Assembly (NCBI RefSeq): GCF_943736975.1
Contig: NZ_CALSFO010000003.1
Location: forward strand, 434,001-498,000
DNA: 64,000 nt
Source: Streptococcus sp. Marseille-Q0941
GTDB taxonomy: Bacteria; Bacillota; Bacilli; Lactobacillales; Streptococcaceae
Direction of reading: 5' to 3'
The translations under genes were made by a program, and so were the position numbers. Numbering within the stretch: position 1 is the stretch's first letter; each line of letters opens with the position of its first letter. Positions 41,569-51,044 of this stretch are shown here, piece by piece. The notes under the pieces are model-generated. The model had not been told where the DNA came from. It did not search any database and worked only from the letters and a program-made list of their open reading frames with translations.

Positions 41569-42286
41569 GTTTCTTTTCCTTTTTAAATCTATTTTTATCA
41601 AATTCTTTATTTTGAATCAAATCCGAAGACACTTCTATATGCTTGATTGGTCTTGTTTCCTCAACATCATGGCGGTGTTGGTATGCATAGATAATATAAA
41701 ACCACGTAGCATAAAACAAATGCCCAAAGGTCATCGAAAATAAGGATACACCCCATCCCCAAAAATATTCATATCCAATTATCGCCAAAAATATACAGAC
41801 ACACGATATAATAAGCGGGGGAGCGAATACAAAGTTAAGCATAACTTTGCTGGCTTTCTGCGAGATAATTTCTTCAGAGTCCAAATTGACCAAGCAGCTC
41901 ATGACGACTATAACAATAATGGATTGAATAAGAGGGAGGGATAGCTTTAGACCAATAAAGTTATGGTCCCCACTCATAGCACCAAAACCAATAATGATAT
42001 AAATATGACCAGTCAAATACATGAGATAGGTTCCAAAACTAGTTAAAATTCCTCGCCTAAGATCCAGTAAAAATACCAGATTTAAAATCCAAACAACAAT
42101 TCCTGTCATAATCAATCCTTGATACAAAGAGGGATTGTTGAGTACCTCTAATCCTCCTGCAAAAAACGCCAAAAAGGATATAGGATATAAAATAAAAATC
42201 CCATTTAACACCCCCCAAAGAGGAACCGGTCCCTTTATTCTACTTCTTTGAAATTCAAATGTTTTTTTAATTCGTTCCAGTATCAT
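41561..42286 (-). CDS. Island membrane protein, family 3 (copy 2)
   Basis: 241 residues, about six membrane helices. Shares with the upstream gene the opening KGPVPLWGVLNGIFILYPI and the closing YQHRHDVE pattern. A charged C-terminal tail with many lysines follows. The same 5' leader (about 38 bp, including GAGGATGG) precedes both copies. The first codons also survive as a scrap at the truB junction. Unknown function. Confidence 0.68.
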   Translation of the reverse strand: MILERIKKTFEFQRSRIKGPVPLWGVLNGIFILYPISFLAFFAGGLEVLNNPSLYQGLIMTGIVVWILNLVFLLDLRRGILTSFGTYLMYLTGHIYIIIGFGAMSGDHNFIGLKLSLPLIQSIIVIVVMSCLVNLDSEEIISQKASKVMLNFVFAPPLIISCVCIFLAIIGYEYFWGWGVSLFSMTFGHLFYATWFYIIYAYQHRHDVEETRPIKHIEVSSDLIQNKEFDKNRFKKEKKHD

Positions 42287-42321
42287 TTAAACCATCCTCT
42301 CATGCCTTTGATCAGGCTATT
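42284..42321 (-). repeat. 38-bp leader repeat before family 3 copy 2
   Basis: On the minus strand GCCTGATCAAAGGCATGAGA and GGATGGTTTAAATG; it matches 42949-42986 with two or three differences. Supplies the ribosome site GAGGATGG. Confidence 0.75.
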
Positions 42322-42335
42322 GTCGCATTAAAACT

Positions 42336-42950
42336 TTATACATCTGACCTATGTCTTAATGGATAAAGTATATACCCCCACGAAAGAAATAGGAAAGGTG
42401 AAAATAGCAATTGTAATCCAAATAATAACCAAGAAGCAGCAGGGTTTCCTATTAAAATAAGTAAGATAACTGAAATTACAATAATAGCTCCTGGGATACC
42501 AAAAATTACACTAATAACTTTTTCTTTCAGCACTTGCTGACCATCAACACCACCTAATAATAGCATAAGAAGAAAAATTATTATTGGATATAAAAATATT
42601 GCAAATAAGTGAAATAAAAGGAATTGTTCTCCTCCACCTAGTCCTATTACAGCAAAGGGAGCAGTTATATATGTAACAACACCCATAATATAGGTAATTA
42701 GTCCCGTTGCAAAATTACTTTGTAACTTTGACATTAAAATAATTATAAAAGAAAATAACTCTAAAACTACTGCTATGATATTTATAGAATTGAAAACATA
42801 TTGATTTACAAGGCTATTTGCTGCCATAAAGAACATGAACATTATCAAAGGAAATATAACAAATACTTGGGTTAGTGTCCCCCACATCGGAACAGGTCCC
42901 TTAGCATTATTTAATATATCTATCAATGTTCTATAAAATCGTTTCTTCAT
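42336..42950 (-). CDS. Island membrane protein, family 3 (copy 1)
   Basis: 204 residues, about six membrane helices, starting MKKRFYRTLIDILNNAKGPV and ending YPLRHRSDV. Paralogue of the next gene (KGPVPMWGTLTQVFVIFPL near the start). Middle helices have diverged. Unknown function. Confidence 0.68.
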   Translation of the reverse strand: MKKRFYRTLIDILNNAKGPVPMWGTLTQVFVIFPLIMFMFFMAANSLVNQYVFNSINIIAVVLELFSFIIILMSKLQSNFATGLITYIMGVVTYITAPFAVIGLGGGEQFLLFHLFAIFLYPIIIFLLMLLLGGVDGQQVLKEKVISVIFGIPGAIIVISVILLILIGNPAASWLLFGLQLLFSPFLFLSWGYILYPLRHRSDV

Positions 42951-42986
42951 TTAAACCATCCTCTCATGCCTTTAATCAGGCTATTG
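42949..42986 (-). repeat. 38-bp leader repeat before family 3 copy 1
   Basis: Second copy of the leader at 42284-42321. Upstream of this copy an open frame of about 22 codons ends SLIKGMRGWFK at the repeat, so the repeat may be the tail of a lost coding sequence. Confidence 0.7.
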
Positions 42987-43045
42987 GCACTTTTTTTAGA
43001 TTTTTTTATGTAGCATCAATAACAAATCTATAGGTAAATACCCTA

Positions 43046-43807
43046 CTATTCACCTCTGTCTCTCCAATTCTTTATGATAGTATAAATAAAATGTATCAGT
43101 AATCCTACTAAAAATGCGAACAAAGGGCGTAATGATACCAAGCTTACACCTACAACAAGGAAGGCTGATAAAAAATAAATGATAAACGCCTCTAACTTAG
43201 AAGGTTTTCTAGCCTCTGGAATCATATCTAAGTGTTCCTTCGTTATAGCTGAGCGATTACTGAATTGATAAAAGAAACGATATCTTGCAGATAAAGAATC
43301 AATATCTAAAAAGTCATACCCCCTAATATAATCAATTACGTAAAACATCAGTAAATTGTCAATTTCGTCAATATTTTCAGTATAGAGAGAAAAGTTTCTC
43401 TTTCCAGCAATTGCAATATTACTTGCAGCATAAACGGCAATCGGAATGCCATCTTTTGTGACAGGTAAAATATCTCCTTTACTACCTGAACCTACACACT
43501 TCATTTCATAGTTATTTAAATTGAATTGAAAAACTCCATACCAGTATGCTTGTTCCCATAAATGTTCAAATCTTTTTTCTTCATAATAAATCAAATCCTT
43601 ATTTAACCCTCTTGCGACTATTCTTTTTCTTTTAGAAATATATTCTGATTCTTTCAAGACAAGAATTTCTACATCTTTTGCATATAGACGGTAACCTTCC
43701 TCTTCTTGAACGATTTCAATTCTTTCAGTCCAATGTTCATCATCAGGTAATTTTGACTGAAGGATAAATCCTTCTGAGTTTCCAAGTAATTTTAATTGTA
43801 TTTCCAT
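43046..43807 (-). CDS. Island hypothetical protein with two C-terminal membrane helices
   Basis: 253 residues, not recognised. About 200 soluble residues (EIQLKLLGNSEGFILQSKL at the start, a lysine-rich YISKRKRIVARG segment) are followed by a helical hairpin in the membrane (AFIIYFLSAFLVVGVSLVSL, PLFAFLVGLLIHFIYTII). It starts four bases after the small DUF4176-like gene, behind GGATGG. Placement beside a DUF4176-like protein ties it to a type VIIb effector module. Confidence 0.65.
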   Translation of the reverse strand: MEIQLKLLGNSEGFILQSKLPDDEHWTERIEIVQEEEGYRLYAKDVEILVLKESEYISKRKRIVARGLNKDLIYYEEKRFEHLWEQAYWYGVFQFNLNNYEMKCVGSGSKGDILPVTKDGIPIAVYAASNIAIAGKRNFSLYTENIDEIDNLLMFYVIDYIRGYDFLDIDSLSARYRFFYQFSNRSAITKEHLDMIPEARKPSKLEAFIIYFLSAFLVVGVSLVSLRPLFAFLVGLLIHFIYTIIKNWRDRGE

Positions 43808-43810
43808 GTT

Positions 43811-43966
43811 TTACCATCCTATTGATAAGCACAACCCAAATGGTCCTAGTTTCATTTTTGCCTCTGCTTTTTCAATAACTGGATACCAATTTATTATCAT
43901 GTCAGACTTCACACCTTCTCTAACACGAACAACACTCCCAATCGATAAAGCGGTACGTTCTGACAT
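43811..43966 (-). CDS. Small DUF4176-like protein, possibly shortened
   Basis: 51 residues, too short for the ORF listing. ATG at 43966 overlaps the stop of the previous gene by one base, with GAAGGAGAAA upstream. It opens [20 protein letters not shown] and continues SDMIINWYPVIEKAEAKM, matching the DUF4176 opening (IGSVV...K..MIINRYP). DUF4176 members are ~90-100 residues and sit in LXG effector operons, so this one may be truncated after residue ~40. Its family link is the main clue to the region. Confidence 0.65.
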   Translation of the reverse strand: MSERTALSIGSVVRVREGVKSDMIINWYPVIEKAEAKMKLGPFGLCLSIGW

Positions 43967-44763
43967 CAGTTTTCTCCTTCTAAATATTTCTGCGCTTCCT
44001 GAACATAAAAGAGTTCTGGATTTTCATGAGAGATACTTTCAAACAAACTACGGGCACGTTCTTCATCTCCTTTTAGCTGAGCATTGAGAGCTCCGTAATA
44101 AGAAAACATGATTCGGGCTAATTTATTTTCTGGTTCGGTAGTATCGAAGTAGTCGTGCACTTCTCCATTGAGTATTTTTGATACTGGTTCAATTAAATCC
44201 AATATTCTATTTTTGTCAATTCTTTTAATTTTTTCCCAATCACAAGGTATTGAAAGTTTAGAAATATCATCTATCTCTCTTAAGTGAAGATAGGATAATG
44301 ATTCTATAAATACGATATTTAGTTCATAAATACACTTTACATTCCATTTAGAACGTTTAACTCTTATTCGTTCAGTATATTGGATTGCCTCACTAAAATT
44401 TCCTTGATACAACGAACATCTAGCTAAACCCATATTTAATGCATTTAAATTCCCTGTTTTATTATCAGGACGCCTTTCATAAGTTTCAGTTAAAAGAGAA
44501 ATATATTTTGTAAAATTTACTTGCTCGTATAAAATAACTTCTGCAACGTGATTTACTAAAAAATGAGTTATTACAACGATAATAGTCAGTAATGTTAGAA
44601 ATATAAGCAGTAATGTAGTCACGACGGTTGATTTTACAAATAATAAACTAATTGCTGTTGCTATAATTGTCCAACGTAGGTAAAATAAAATATAAACTTC
44701 CAGTATACTGCAAATTTTAACTGATGACCAATTCAAAATATTCTTAGAAATATTATCTAACAT
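43966..44763 (-). CDS. Island membrane-anchored helical-repeat protein, family 4 (copy 3)
   Basis: 265 residues. Two N-terminal membrane helices, then TPR-like helices. The last ~60 residues ([19 protein letters not shown] and [20 protein letters not shown]) are nearly identical to those of two upstream genes, while residues 1-180 differ. Overlaps a truncated paralogue head and the DUF4176-like gene. Unknown function. Confidence 0.7.
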   Translation of the reverse strand: MLDNISKNILNWSSVKICSILEVYILFYLRWTIIATAISLLFVKSTVVTTLLLIFLTLLTIIVVITHFLVNHVAEVILYEQVNFTKYISLLTETYERRPDNKTGNLNALNMGLARCSLYQGNFSEAIQYTERIRVKRSKWNVKCIYELNIVFIESLSYLHLREIDDISKLSIPCDWEKIKRIDKNRILDLIEPVSKILNGEVHDYFDTTEPENKLARIMFSYYGALNAQLKGDEERARSLFESISHENPELFYVQEAQKYLEGEN

Positions 44764-44882
44764 AAAAAAACTCCTATTTCTCCAATAGCTATTGCTACAA
44801 CTGAACTAATTAGAATAATAGTCTCTATTTGTAGAAGAGTGTTCTCCGTCGCTGAACTGACTATTTTTTTTACTAATTTCAT
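44757..44882 (-). pseudogene. Truncated head of a family 4 paralogue
   Basis: 41 codons, MKLVKKIVSSATENTLLQIE, almost identical to the first ~30 residues of the 268-residue protein starting at 45700 ([20 protein letters not shown]), then a stop seven bases inside the next gene. It keeps a start and upstream context, so it could still be translated and couple to the next gene. A recombination scar. Confidence 0.75.
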
Positions 44883-44893
44883 ATGTTACTCTC

Positions 44894-45700
44894 TTATTCC
44901 TCTGCTCCTAAATATTTCTTCGCTTCCTGAACATAAAAGAGTTCTGGATTTTCATGGGCTATGCTTTCAAACAAACTGCGAGCACGAGCTTCATCTCCTT
45001 TTAATTGAGCGTTGAGGGCTCCGTAATAAGAAAACATGATTCGAGCTAATTTATTTTCTGGTTCCGCAGTGTCGAAATAGTCATTCCCTTCTTGATTGAA
45101 CACAATATCTTTTATGGCTTGGGCTTGAGCAACGAACTTAGCCTTACTATCTTTCGAATCTGGCGCCTTGGACAATTGTTCCTCAAAGAAAGCAATATCT
45201 TGCGCATCTTGAAGATGGATGGAAACTTTTAATAGCTCATAGGTTGATATTAAAAATGTATGGTTCCTGAATCTCTTCCAAATTTTCTTCAAATCATATT
45301 TGGACATATTTTCCTTGGCAGATTGAAAATCCCCTTTTAGATAAGCCACTTGACCTTGGATAAATTGGCAATACTCACGATATGTTGCCCTAAAAATCTT
45401 AATGGATTTCTCGGACTGAACCCTGAACATGTCTTCATATAGCTTAAGATTAATAGAATCGTTTAACACTAGATAAATAACTTTGTTTAGGACAAAACGT
45501 AGGTATAAAACTAGACTAGCAATTAGTACTACTACTACTACTAATATTACTCCCCACTTTTCCGTATCACTTTGGAAAATTAAAAACACAGCCAACACAT
45601 CCAAAACAAGTCCAATAATTGAGCTAATTTGACTAATAGTCTCAATTTGTAGAAGAATATTCTCTGTCGCCCTACTTACTATTTTATTTACTAATTTCAT
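44894..45700 (-). CDS. Island membrane-anchored helical-repeat protein, family 4 (copy 2)
   Basis: 268 residues. Two membrane helices (~25-70), then TPR-like helices ([17 protein letters not shown]). From [13 protein letters not shown] to the end it is almost identical to the upstream copy at 45712-46518, but the first ~160 residues differ. This sharp change suggests domain swapping between tandem copies. Confidence 0.7.
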   Translation of the reverse strand: MKLVNKIVSRATENILLQIETISQISSIIGLVLDVLAVFLIFQSDTEKWGVILVVVVVLIASLVLYLRFVLNKVIYLVLNDSINLKLYEDMFRVQSEKSIKIFRATYREYCQFIQGQVAYLKGDFQSAKENMSKYDLKKIWKRFRNHTFLISTYELLKVSIHLQDAQDIAFFEEQLSKAPDSKDSKAKFVAQAQAIKDIVFNQEGNDYFDTAEPENKLARIMFSYYGALNAQLKGDEARARSLFESIAHENPELFYVQEAKKYLGAEE

Positions 45701-45711
45701 ATGTTACCCTC

Positions 45712-46518
45712 TTATTCCTCTACTCCTAAATATTTCTGCGCTTCCTGAACATAAAAGAGTTCTGGATTTTCATGGGCGATGCTTTCAAACAAACTGCGAG
45801 TACGAGCTTCATCTCCTTTTAATTGGGCATTGAGAGCACCGTAATAAGAAAACTTGATTCGAGCTAATTTATTTTCTGGTTCAGCAGTGTCGAAGTAGTC
45901 ATTCACTTCTTTATTGAACACAATATCTTTTATGGCTTGGGCTTGTGCAACGAACTTAGCCTTACCACCTTTCGAATCTGGTGCCTTGGACAATTGTTCC
46001 TCAAAGAAAGCTATATTTTGCGCATCTTTAAGATGGATAGAAGATAGAAATTCATAATATAATTTCTTAAATTCAAATATTTTTCTATTTTTTTTAGAAA
46101 TATTAGAAAGATTGAGATTTGAATATTGACTAAGTGATAATAAAAAATCTCCTCTGAGGTAAGATAATTCTCCTGTGATTAATTCAAAACTTACTTCATT
46201 AAATTTCTTATTAAACTTATTGGAATGACTAACACTGTATTCAAAGAAAGATTGATATTTCTTAAAATCAATCAAAGTCTCCTTACAATATAGAAGAACT
46301 TTCCATGTCAATAAACTTAAAAAGATGCCAATAACTATAAACAATACCGACAAAAATAACAGATAACGTACTGCAATAATATTTTGTTTATACAATAAAA
46401 ACAAACTCAAAATGGCCATATAAACTGCAACGACTACTAAATATGTAGATAATCTGATACAAATATTATAAACAAATGTTTCATCTTTATTTGCTAATAA
46501 TTTAATCAAGCTTTTCAA
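45712..46518 (-). CDS. Island membrane-anchored helical-repeat protein, family 4 (copy 1)
   Basis: 268 residues, two membrane helices, TPR-like middle ([20 protein letters not shown]) and the shared C-terminal ~105 residues ([19 protein letters not shown] onward). Overlaps the upstream gene by 17 bases. Unknown; immunity or regulatory role is only inferred. Confidence 0.7.
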   Translation of the reverse strand: MKSLIKLLANKDETFVYNICIRLSTYLVVVAVYMAILSLFLLYKQNIIAVRYLLFLSVLFIVIGIFLSLLTWKVLLYCKETLIDFKKYQSFFEYSVSHSNKFNKKFNEVSFELITGELSYLRGDFLLSLSQYSNLNLSNISKKNRKIFEFKKLYYEFLSSIHLKDAQNIAFFEEQLSKAPDSKGGKAKFVAQAQAIKDIVFNKEVNDYFDTAEPENKLARIKFSYYGALNAQLKGDEARTRSLFESIAHENPELFYVQEAQKYLGVEE

Positions 46519-47746
46519 TTTTATAAAAATCCTCCAAATAAAATGGTTTACTAGATTCTCTCAGTAAAAAATTTTCAAAATCACCTTCATCTTCAACTAT
46601 TTTATACGTTCCATTAATAACTATAAAATAGTCATTATTAATCATGTAGTGTCCATCAGAAAGTCCAGAAAAATCAATGTCTTCTAACTTCAATTTGTCA
46701 CTTTCACTAAGTGTTAAACATAAACGAAGGGCTCCCTCTTTCATATAGTCTTTAAGAGAAATTGCTGCATATCCTCCAAATGCTTGTTTTTCTGGACTAG
46801 ATGAGTTTTGATTTTGAACTGCTTTTTCTTTAATAAAAGAAGTGATTCTAAATGAACGTGATATTTGAAAACCTGGGCTAGCTAATGGCTGATCTTCAGC
46901 ATCAAATACAGATAAATCATAGCCTTTCTTTTTTATAGCATCTTCTACTACTGATATAAAATCTTTTAGAACTATTTGAGCCTCATCACTTGAAATAGCA
47001 TTTTTTATAAATTCCTTTAGGCCGTAATCTTGATCAATGAAAGTAACATATTTCAATTTTTGACGCGTGTACTTAGCACCCACTCTTATGGAAACTCCCT
47101 TATCGAAAACATCAAAGACACCAACATCGGAAATATTACTATCATAGTATGTAGACTTAAGTGTTAATTCGTAGTTCAAGCCCCTAGAATGATAAAACTC
47201 TTGTAATTGTTGTACTTTGGCATTATTTCTCAAGTAAGTTTGAATTTCACTACCTAGAAATGGAGAAAAAATTCCCGCTAAAAGTATAATGAGTAGAATT
47301 CTACTCACTTTTTGATTATAGTCATCCTTTTGATAAATCCAATCTAAATACGGAAATAAAAATAAAGAAAAAATGAAACTCCAAAGATCCAGATCTTTTA
47401 TAAAGTCAAAGGAAACGATCATTTTAAATCTTAGTAAAAACATGAGAAATATTGCAAAAAAAACATTGCCAATCAATAGGAATGCAATCAAACACTTCGT
47501 TCGATTTTTTGCCTTTATCACATAAGTTATACCTACAATAAGATTGGCCAAAAAGCTAATTCCGTAGCCTAAGATTGTTGGAACAAGGCCAAAAATACCA
47601 AATAATAAACTATATCTTGAGTCTGTGTCACTTACACCTTCAATATTTAAAAGACCATATAGGAGATTAAGAAGAAACACAACTAATGGTAAATAGGCAA
47701 TATATACATCCGTAAATTTTAGAGTTTTTTTGATAGTCAAGTTCAC
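46502..47746 (-). CDS. Island hypothetical membrane protein (414 residues)
   Basis: Not recognised. The first ~190 residues contain about six membrane helices; the remaining ~220 residues are a soluble domain with [20 protein letters not shown] and [19 protein letters not shown]. It overlaps the DUF2130 gene's stop by four bases and the first family 4 gene by 17, so it is translationally linked to both. It starts the island on its upstream side. Confidence 0.65.
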   Translation of the reverse strand: MNLTIKKTLKFTDVYIAYLPLVVFLLNLLYGLLNIEGVSDTDSRYSLLFGIFGLVPTILGYGISFLANLIVGITYVIKAKNRTKCLIAFLLIGNVFFAIFLMFLLRFKMIVSFDFIKDLDLWSFIFSLFLFPYLDWIYQKDDYNQKVSRILLIILLAGIFSPFLGSEIQTYLRNNAKVQQLQEFYHSRGLNYELTLKSTYYDSNISDVGVFDVFDKGVSIRVGAKYTRQKLKYVTFIDQDYGLKEFIKNAISSDEAQIVLKDFISVVEDAIKKKGYDLSVFDAEDQPLASPGFQISRSFRITSFIKEKAVQNQNSSSPEKQAFGGYAAISLKDYMKEGALRLCLTLSESDKLKLEDIDFSGLSDGHYMINNDYFIVINGTYKIVEDEGDFENFLLRESSKPFYLEDFYKIEKLD

Positions 47747-49017
47747 TCTCCCTTCAAGGCATCAAACTTAGCCTTCATGGTTGGATTTTTACGTGTCAGT
47801 TTTTTGACTGAAACATCATCCAACTTATTGTTTGCAAGGCGGAGTTGGTTTTCGGATGTGGTGAGGAATTTCTTGACTTCTTCCATCCGCTTGATGGCTT
47901 TGTCGATTTCGTCAATAGCCTTACCGAAGTTGACAGATGCTGAATTGTAGTTCTTGGCAAAGGCTACCTTGAAAGCTTCCAAGTCTTCTTCAAAATGAGT
48001 AATATCAATATTTTGTTCTCGGATAAGTGCTAATTCTTGCTTGTATTTAAGAGAGTTAAGAGCCGCATTGCGTAAAAGACCAATCAACTGGATGAAGAAC
48101 TGAGGACGAACGACATACATCTTCTCATACTCGTGGCTGACATCGACAATCCCAGTGTTGAAGTAGTCGTTATCTGCTTCAAGCATAGATACCAAAACTG
48201 CATACTCACAGTTTTTCTCACGACGATCCTTGTCCAATTCCTTGTAGAAATCGGCATTCTTATGCTTCTTCTCCGTACCATCAGCTTCATTTTTCATCTC
48301 AAACATGATGGAAATGAATTCTAGGCCATTTTCATCAAAATCACGGAAAATAAAGTCACCTTTAGAGCCACGAGCTGAGACTTTATTGTCCTTTTCAAAG
48401 TAAGCATTTGGAAAGGCAAAACTACGAACCTTGTTAAACTCACTCTCCGCATACTGCTCCAGACTTTCCCCAATAGCCTTGGTTGATTGTTGGGCTTTGA
48501 AATTCTTGTAGAACTCGACCTGTTCATTGGCAGCCTTAAGCTGAGCTTCATAGTTTTGCTTAACTGAAGTCAGAGAAAGCTCGTTTTCTTTTTCTTGTAA
48601 AAGGAGCTGGTTTTTAATCTGGTCGCGTTCTTTTTCTAAATCAGACAGTGTTTTTTGCAGTTGATTCTCATGCTCCAAGCGCAAGGTAGCTAGTTGATTT
48701 TCAAGTGCTTGGACTTCTTTTTCTTTCTCTAGTATGCTTTGACTCGCACTTTGCTCAACTTCTTTCTTAGCTAATTCTTTTTCGGTGTCAAAGTTGTTAA
48801 TTTGACTTTGAAGCTGGACTATTTCTTGGTCTTTTTGAGCAAGTTTAGTCTGTTGTTCATTTAAGACTTTTTGCTCCACTAATGTTAACTCTTGCTCCAA
48901 TCTCTCATGCAATTCCTTGTCAAACTCTACAGTTCGAACTTGAGAAATCAACTCTGCATATTGACTTTCATTTACTGTAAAAACTTCCCTACAATTTGGA
49001 CATTTAATTTCGTTCAT
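47743..49017 (-). CDS. DUF2130-domain protein with zinc finger and long coiled coil
   Basis: 424 residues. N-terminal CPNCREVF (CxxC, half of a zinc knuckle), ~150 residues of coiled coil rich in Glu/Gln/Lys, then the DUF2130 domain (COG4487): SKGDFIFRDFDENGLEFISI, FEMKNEADGT, FYKELDKDRREKNCEYAVLV. The E..FEMKNE pattern recalls PD-(D/E)xK nucleases, so a DNA-processing role like RmuC is possible but unproven. It heads the chain of co-directional genes leading into the island. Confidence 0.85.
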   Translation of the reverse strand: MNEIKCPNCREVFTVNESQYAELISQVRTVEFDKELHERLEQELTLVEQKVLNEQQTKLAQKDQEIVQLQSQINNFDTEKELAKKEVEQSASQSILEKEKEVQALENQLATLRLEHENQLQKTLSDLEKERDQIKNQLLLQEKENELSLTSVKQNYEAQLKAANEQVEFYKNFKAQQSTKAIGESLEQYAESEFNKVRSFAFPNAYFEKDNKVSARGSKGDFIFRDFDENGLEFISIMFEMKNEADGTEKKHKNADFYKELDKDRREKNCEYAVLVSMLEADNDYFNTGIVDVSHEYEKMYVVRPQFFIQLIGLLRNAALNSLKYKQELALIREQNIDITHFEEDLEAFKVAFAKNYNSASVNFGKAIDEIDKAIKRMEEVKKFLTTSENQLRLANNKLDDVSVKKLTRKNPTMKAKFDALKGE

Positions 49018-49074
49018 GATTTTCCTCTGTATTTAACATTACTACATTCATTATAGCATGGATAAACAAAAAGA

Positions 49075-49103
49075 AAAAGTTGGAATCAATCCAACTTTTA
49101 ATC
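49075..49103 (-). terminator. focA-family gene terminator
   Basis: Minus strand AAAAGTTGGATTGATTCCAAC then TTTTTCTTTTT: 8-9 bp stem around a short loop. Confidence 0.75.
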
Positions 49104-49895
49104 TACGTATGTATCTTCGTTCCTGTTTAAAAAGGCGTAAGGCAATCCAATCAGAAGACCACCACCGATGAAGTTACCAATAAAGGTAACACCCCAGTGA
49201 CGAAGAATATTTCCAATACCGAAGTTTGCAATAGAATCAGCGGCAACACTAAACTTAACAATAGCAAAGGAAGCAAAGTTTGCGGCGATGTGCTCATTTG
49301 TTAAGAATACAAACATATAAATGGCTGATAGAACCAACCAAAGCTTAGCTCCACCATCTTTCACTAAAACGAAAGAAAGAATGGCGATGTTTACAAAGAT
49401 ATTAGCTAGAATACCTTCAAGTAATACTAGTTCGTTGGAACGACCTAGCTTCATCTCCACGACTCCAGAAATAAAGCTATCATGTGTTAGATTAGCGTAA
49501 GCCGCTGAATGAGCGAATCCCCAACCAGCGATAAGCGCTCCGATTAAGTTAAAGAAAGTACAATATAGAAGAATTTCAGCTGTTTTTCTCCAGCTAATTT
49601 TTTTCAAAAAGCTACCAGCTGTCAAGAACATCATGTTTGATGTAACTAACTCAGCATTCAGGAAGACGATATAGGCTAATCCCCAAGCAAAAACAAAGGG
49701 GAAAAGGAAGCGTCCACTACCTGGTGCAATCTTATTAATCAAGTCAGCTCCAACTGCACCAGCTGCTGTACTAAACGTTAAGAAAGCACCCGCAAACATT
49801 GAACGAATCGCATATTTGAATTTACTTTGACTATAAAGACTTTCTTTTTTCTTACAAGCAAATTCAATTTTTGAAATAAATTCTGATGAAACCAT
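49098..49895 (-). CDS. Formate/nitrite transporter family channel
   Basis: 265 residues, six membrane helices of the FNT pentameric-channel family. Family marks: the N-terminal half-helix segment FAGAFLTFSTAAGAVGADL, NAELVTSNMMFLTAG and TNEHIAANFASF (FNT histidine region). It moves formate or nitrite across the membrane; which one is not decided by sequence, though formate export fits mixed-acid fermentation. Transcribed alone. Confidence 0.9.
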   Translation of the reverse strand: MVSSEFISKIEFACKKKESLYSQSKFKYAIRSMFAGAFLTFSTAAGAVGADLINKIAPGSGRFLFPFVFAWGLAYIVFLNAELVTSNMMFLTAGSFLKKISWRKTAEILLYCTFFNLIGALIAGWGFAHSAAYANLTHDSFISGVVEMKLGRSNELVLLEGILANIFVNIAILSFVLVKDGGAKLWLVLSAIYMFVFLTNEHIAANFASFAIVKFSVAADSIANFGIGNILRHWGVTFIGNFIGGGLLIGLPYAFLNRNEDTYVD

Positions 49896-49912
49896 ATAAA
49901 CTCCTAAAACTT

Positions 49913-50413
49913 TTATTTGTGAATATTATAACATAAAATCGATATAATGGAAAGGCTTTCCAAAAGCAATTCCATTATTTTTGAAAAATAAGATAGGCTA
50001 TTATGAAAAATGAATCCTGATATTGTATTTTTGTGTTTGTTTTTTAGATTCTTGACAAGTAAATCATTTTGTTTGGACTTGCCAAAGAAAAAGGCTAGTG
50101 ATTTCCCACTTTTTAGTTCCAGACATAAAAAATATCTTGCTCCATTTAGTTTAACACTAGGAAGAAATTTGATGTCTATACTTTTAATCTCGCTCAAGGG
50201 GATCGTTCGATTTTTAAAAACAAATGCATTATGAATAAAAAAATATCCTTTTGAGATATGAAATGGGGCCCGAAAATCTCCACCACTTTTCTTAGAAATA
50301 CTAAATCGACGCCATAAAATTAATAAAAGGACAAAACCTAAAAAGTAAATACTAAAGTTGAAAGCAGAGGATTCCAAGATCTTTTTAAAACCATTCCAAA
50401 AATAATCGAACAT
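49913..50413 (-). CDS. Hypothetical small membrane protein, 3' end uncertain
   Basis: 166 residues as read, not recognised: one N-terminal membrane helix (FSIYFLGFVLLLILW), then a ~90-residue PH-like soluble part (RTIPLSEIKSIDIKFLPSV, YFLCLELKSGKSLAFFFG). The last ~35 codons overlap the next gene's promoter and look non-coding. In the alternative frame after LKNKHKN the chain would continue KIQYQDSFFIIAYLIFQK and stop near 49975, so a frameshift close to 50020 is possible. Confidence 0.55.
   Translation of the reverse strand: MFDYFWNGFKKILESSAFNFSIYFLGFVLLLILWRRFSISKKSGGDFRAPFHISKGYFFIHNAFVFKNRTIPLSEIKSIDIKFLPSVKLNGARYFLCLELKSGKSLAFFFGKSKQNDLLVKNLKNKHKNTISGFIFHNSLSYFSKIMELLLESLSIISILCYNIHK
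49925..49933 (-). promoter_or_regulatory. Extended -10 of the FNT channel gene
   Basis: Minus-strand TGTTATAAT; it lies inside the last codons of the upstream 166-residue frame. Confidence 0.6.
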
Positions 50414-50479
50414 TTATATAATCCTTCTTTTTTTCTTTATTATATCACTTTTATGACTTCTTTAGACTTTGAAGAAAAG

Positions 50480-50510
50480 AAAAAAGCTGAACAAGGTTCA
50501 GCTCTATTCT
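50480..50510 (-). terminator. queT terminator
   Basis: AGCTGAAC, AAG loop, GTTCAGCT: perfect 8-bp stem followed on the minus strand by TTTTTTC. Confidence 0.8.
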
Positions 50511-50531
50511 TTTAATTAAAAATGAATCATC

Positions 50532-51041
50532 CTATCTTGTCAAATCAATACGTTGACCAATTTTACCAATGATAATTGCTCCGACAATTAGTGAAGCGAA
50601 TTCCCCGATACCAGTAGTGAACCATGTAAAGAAGAATGGTGCCTCTGCTACGATATGCAATTCAGCAGCAATTGTTATCATTGAAATTGAAAATAGAATC
50701 GAAAAGAAGAAATGATCTTTACGAATCAATCCATTAAAAAGATAGTCTTTGCTGTATTTGCTAAACAACAAAACTCCTAAACTTAGGAAGACGAGTGTTG
50801 AGCCACCACCAACAGCGACATCAATAAGTCCGAAACTGAAGAAATTAGCAATCATACATCCAAACGTAACACCGATAATATACTTAGGATTGTAAAAAGC
50901 TAGGAAATTCATCATTTCAGAGATACGGAACTGATAGGCACCATAACTAATAGCATTAAGTGGTGGTGTGATTGTCAAAACCACATAGATAGCAGCGACA
51001 ATGGCAATGTCTGCCAAATCACGGACAGTTAGTTTTTTCAT
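50532..51041 (-). CDS. queT: QueT, queuosine-precursor ECF transporter S component
   Basis: 169-residue membrane protein (five or six helices) that binds preQ1/queuine-type precursors for an ECF transporter. Start ATG at 51041 right after the riboswitch's AAAGGAGAA; the longer frame would translate the riboswitch itself. Opens MKKLTVRDLADIAIVAAIYV and has the QueT block SYGAYQFRISEMMNF. Controlled by the preQ1-II riboswitch immediately upstream. Confidence 0.93.
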   Translation of the reverse strand: MKKLTVRDLADIAIVAAIYVVLTITPPLNAISYGAYQFRISEMMNFLAFYNPKYIIGVTFGCMIANFFSFGLIDVAVGGGSTLVFLSLGVLLFSKYSKDYLFNGLIRKDHFFFSILFSISMITIAAELHIVAEAPFFFTWFTTGIGEFASLIVGAIIIGKIGQRIDLTR

Positions 51042-51044
51042 GTT

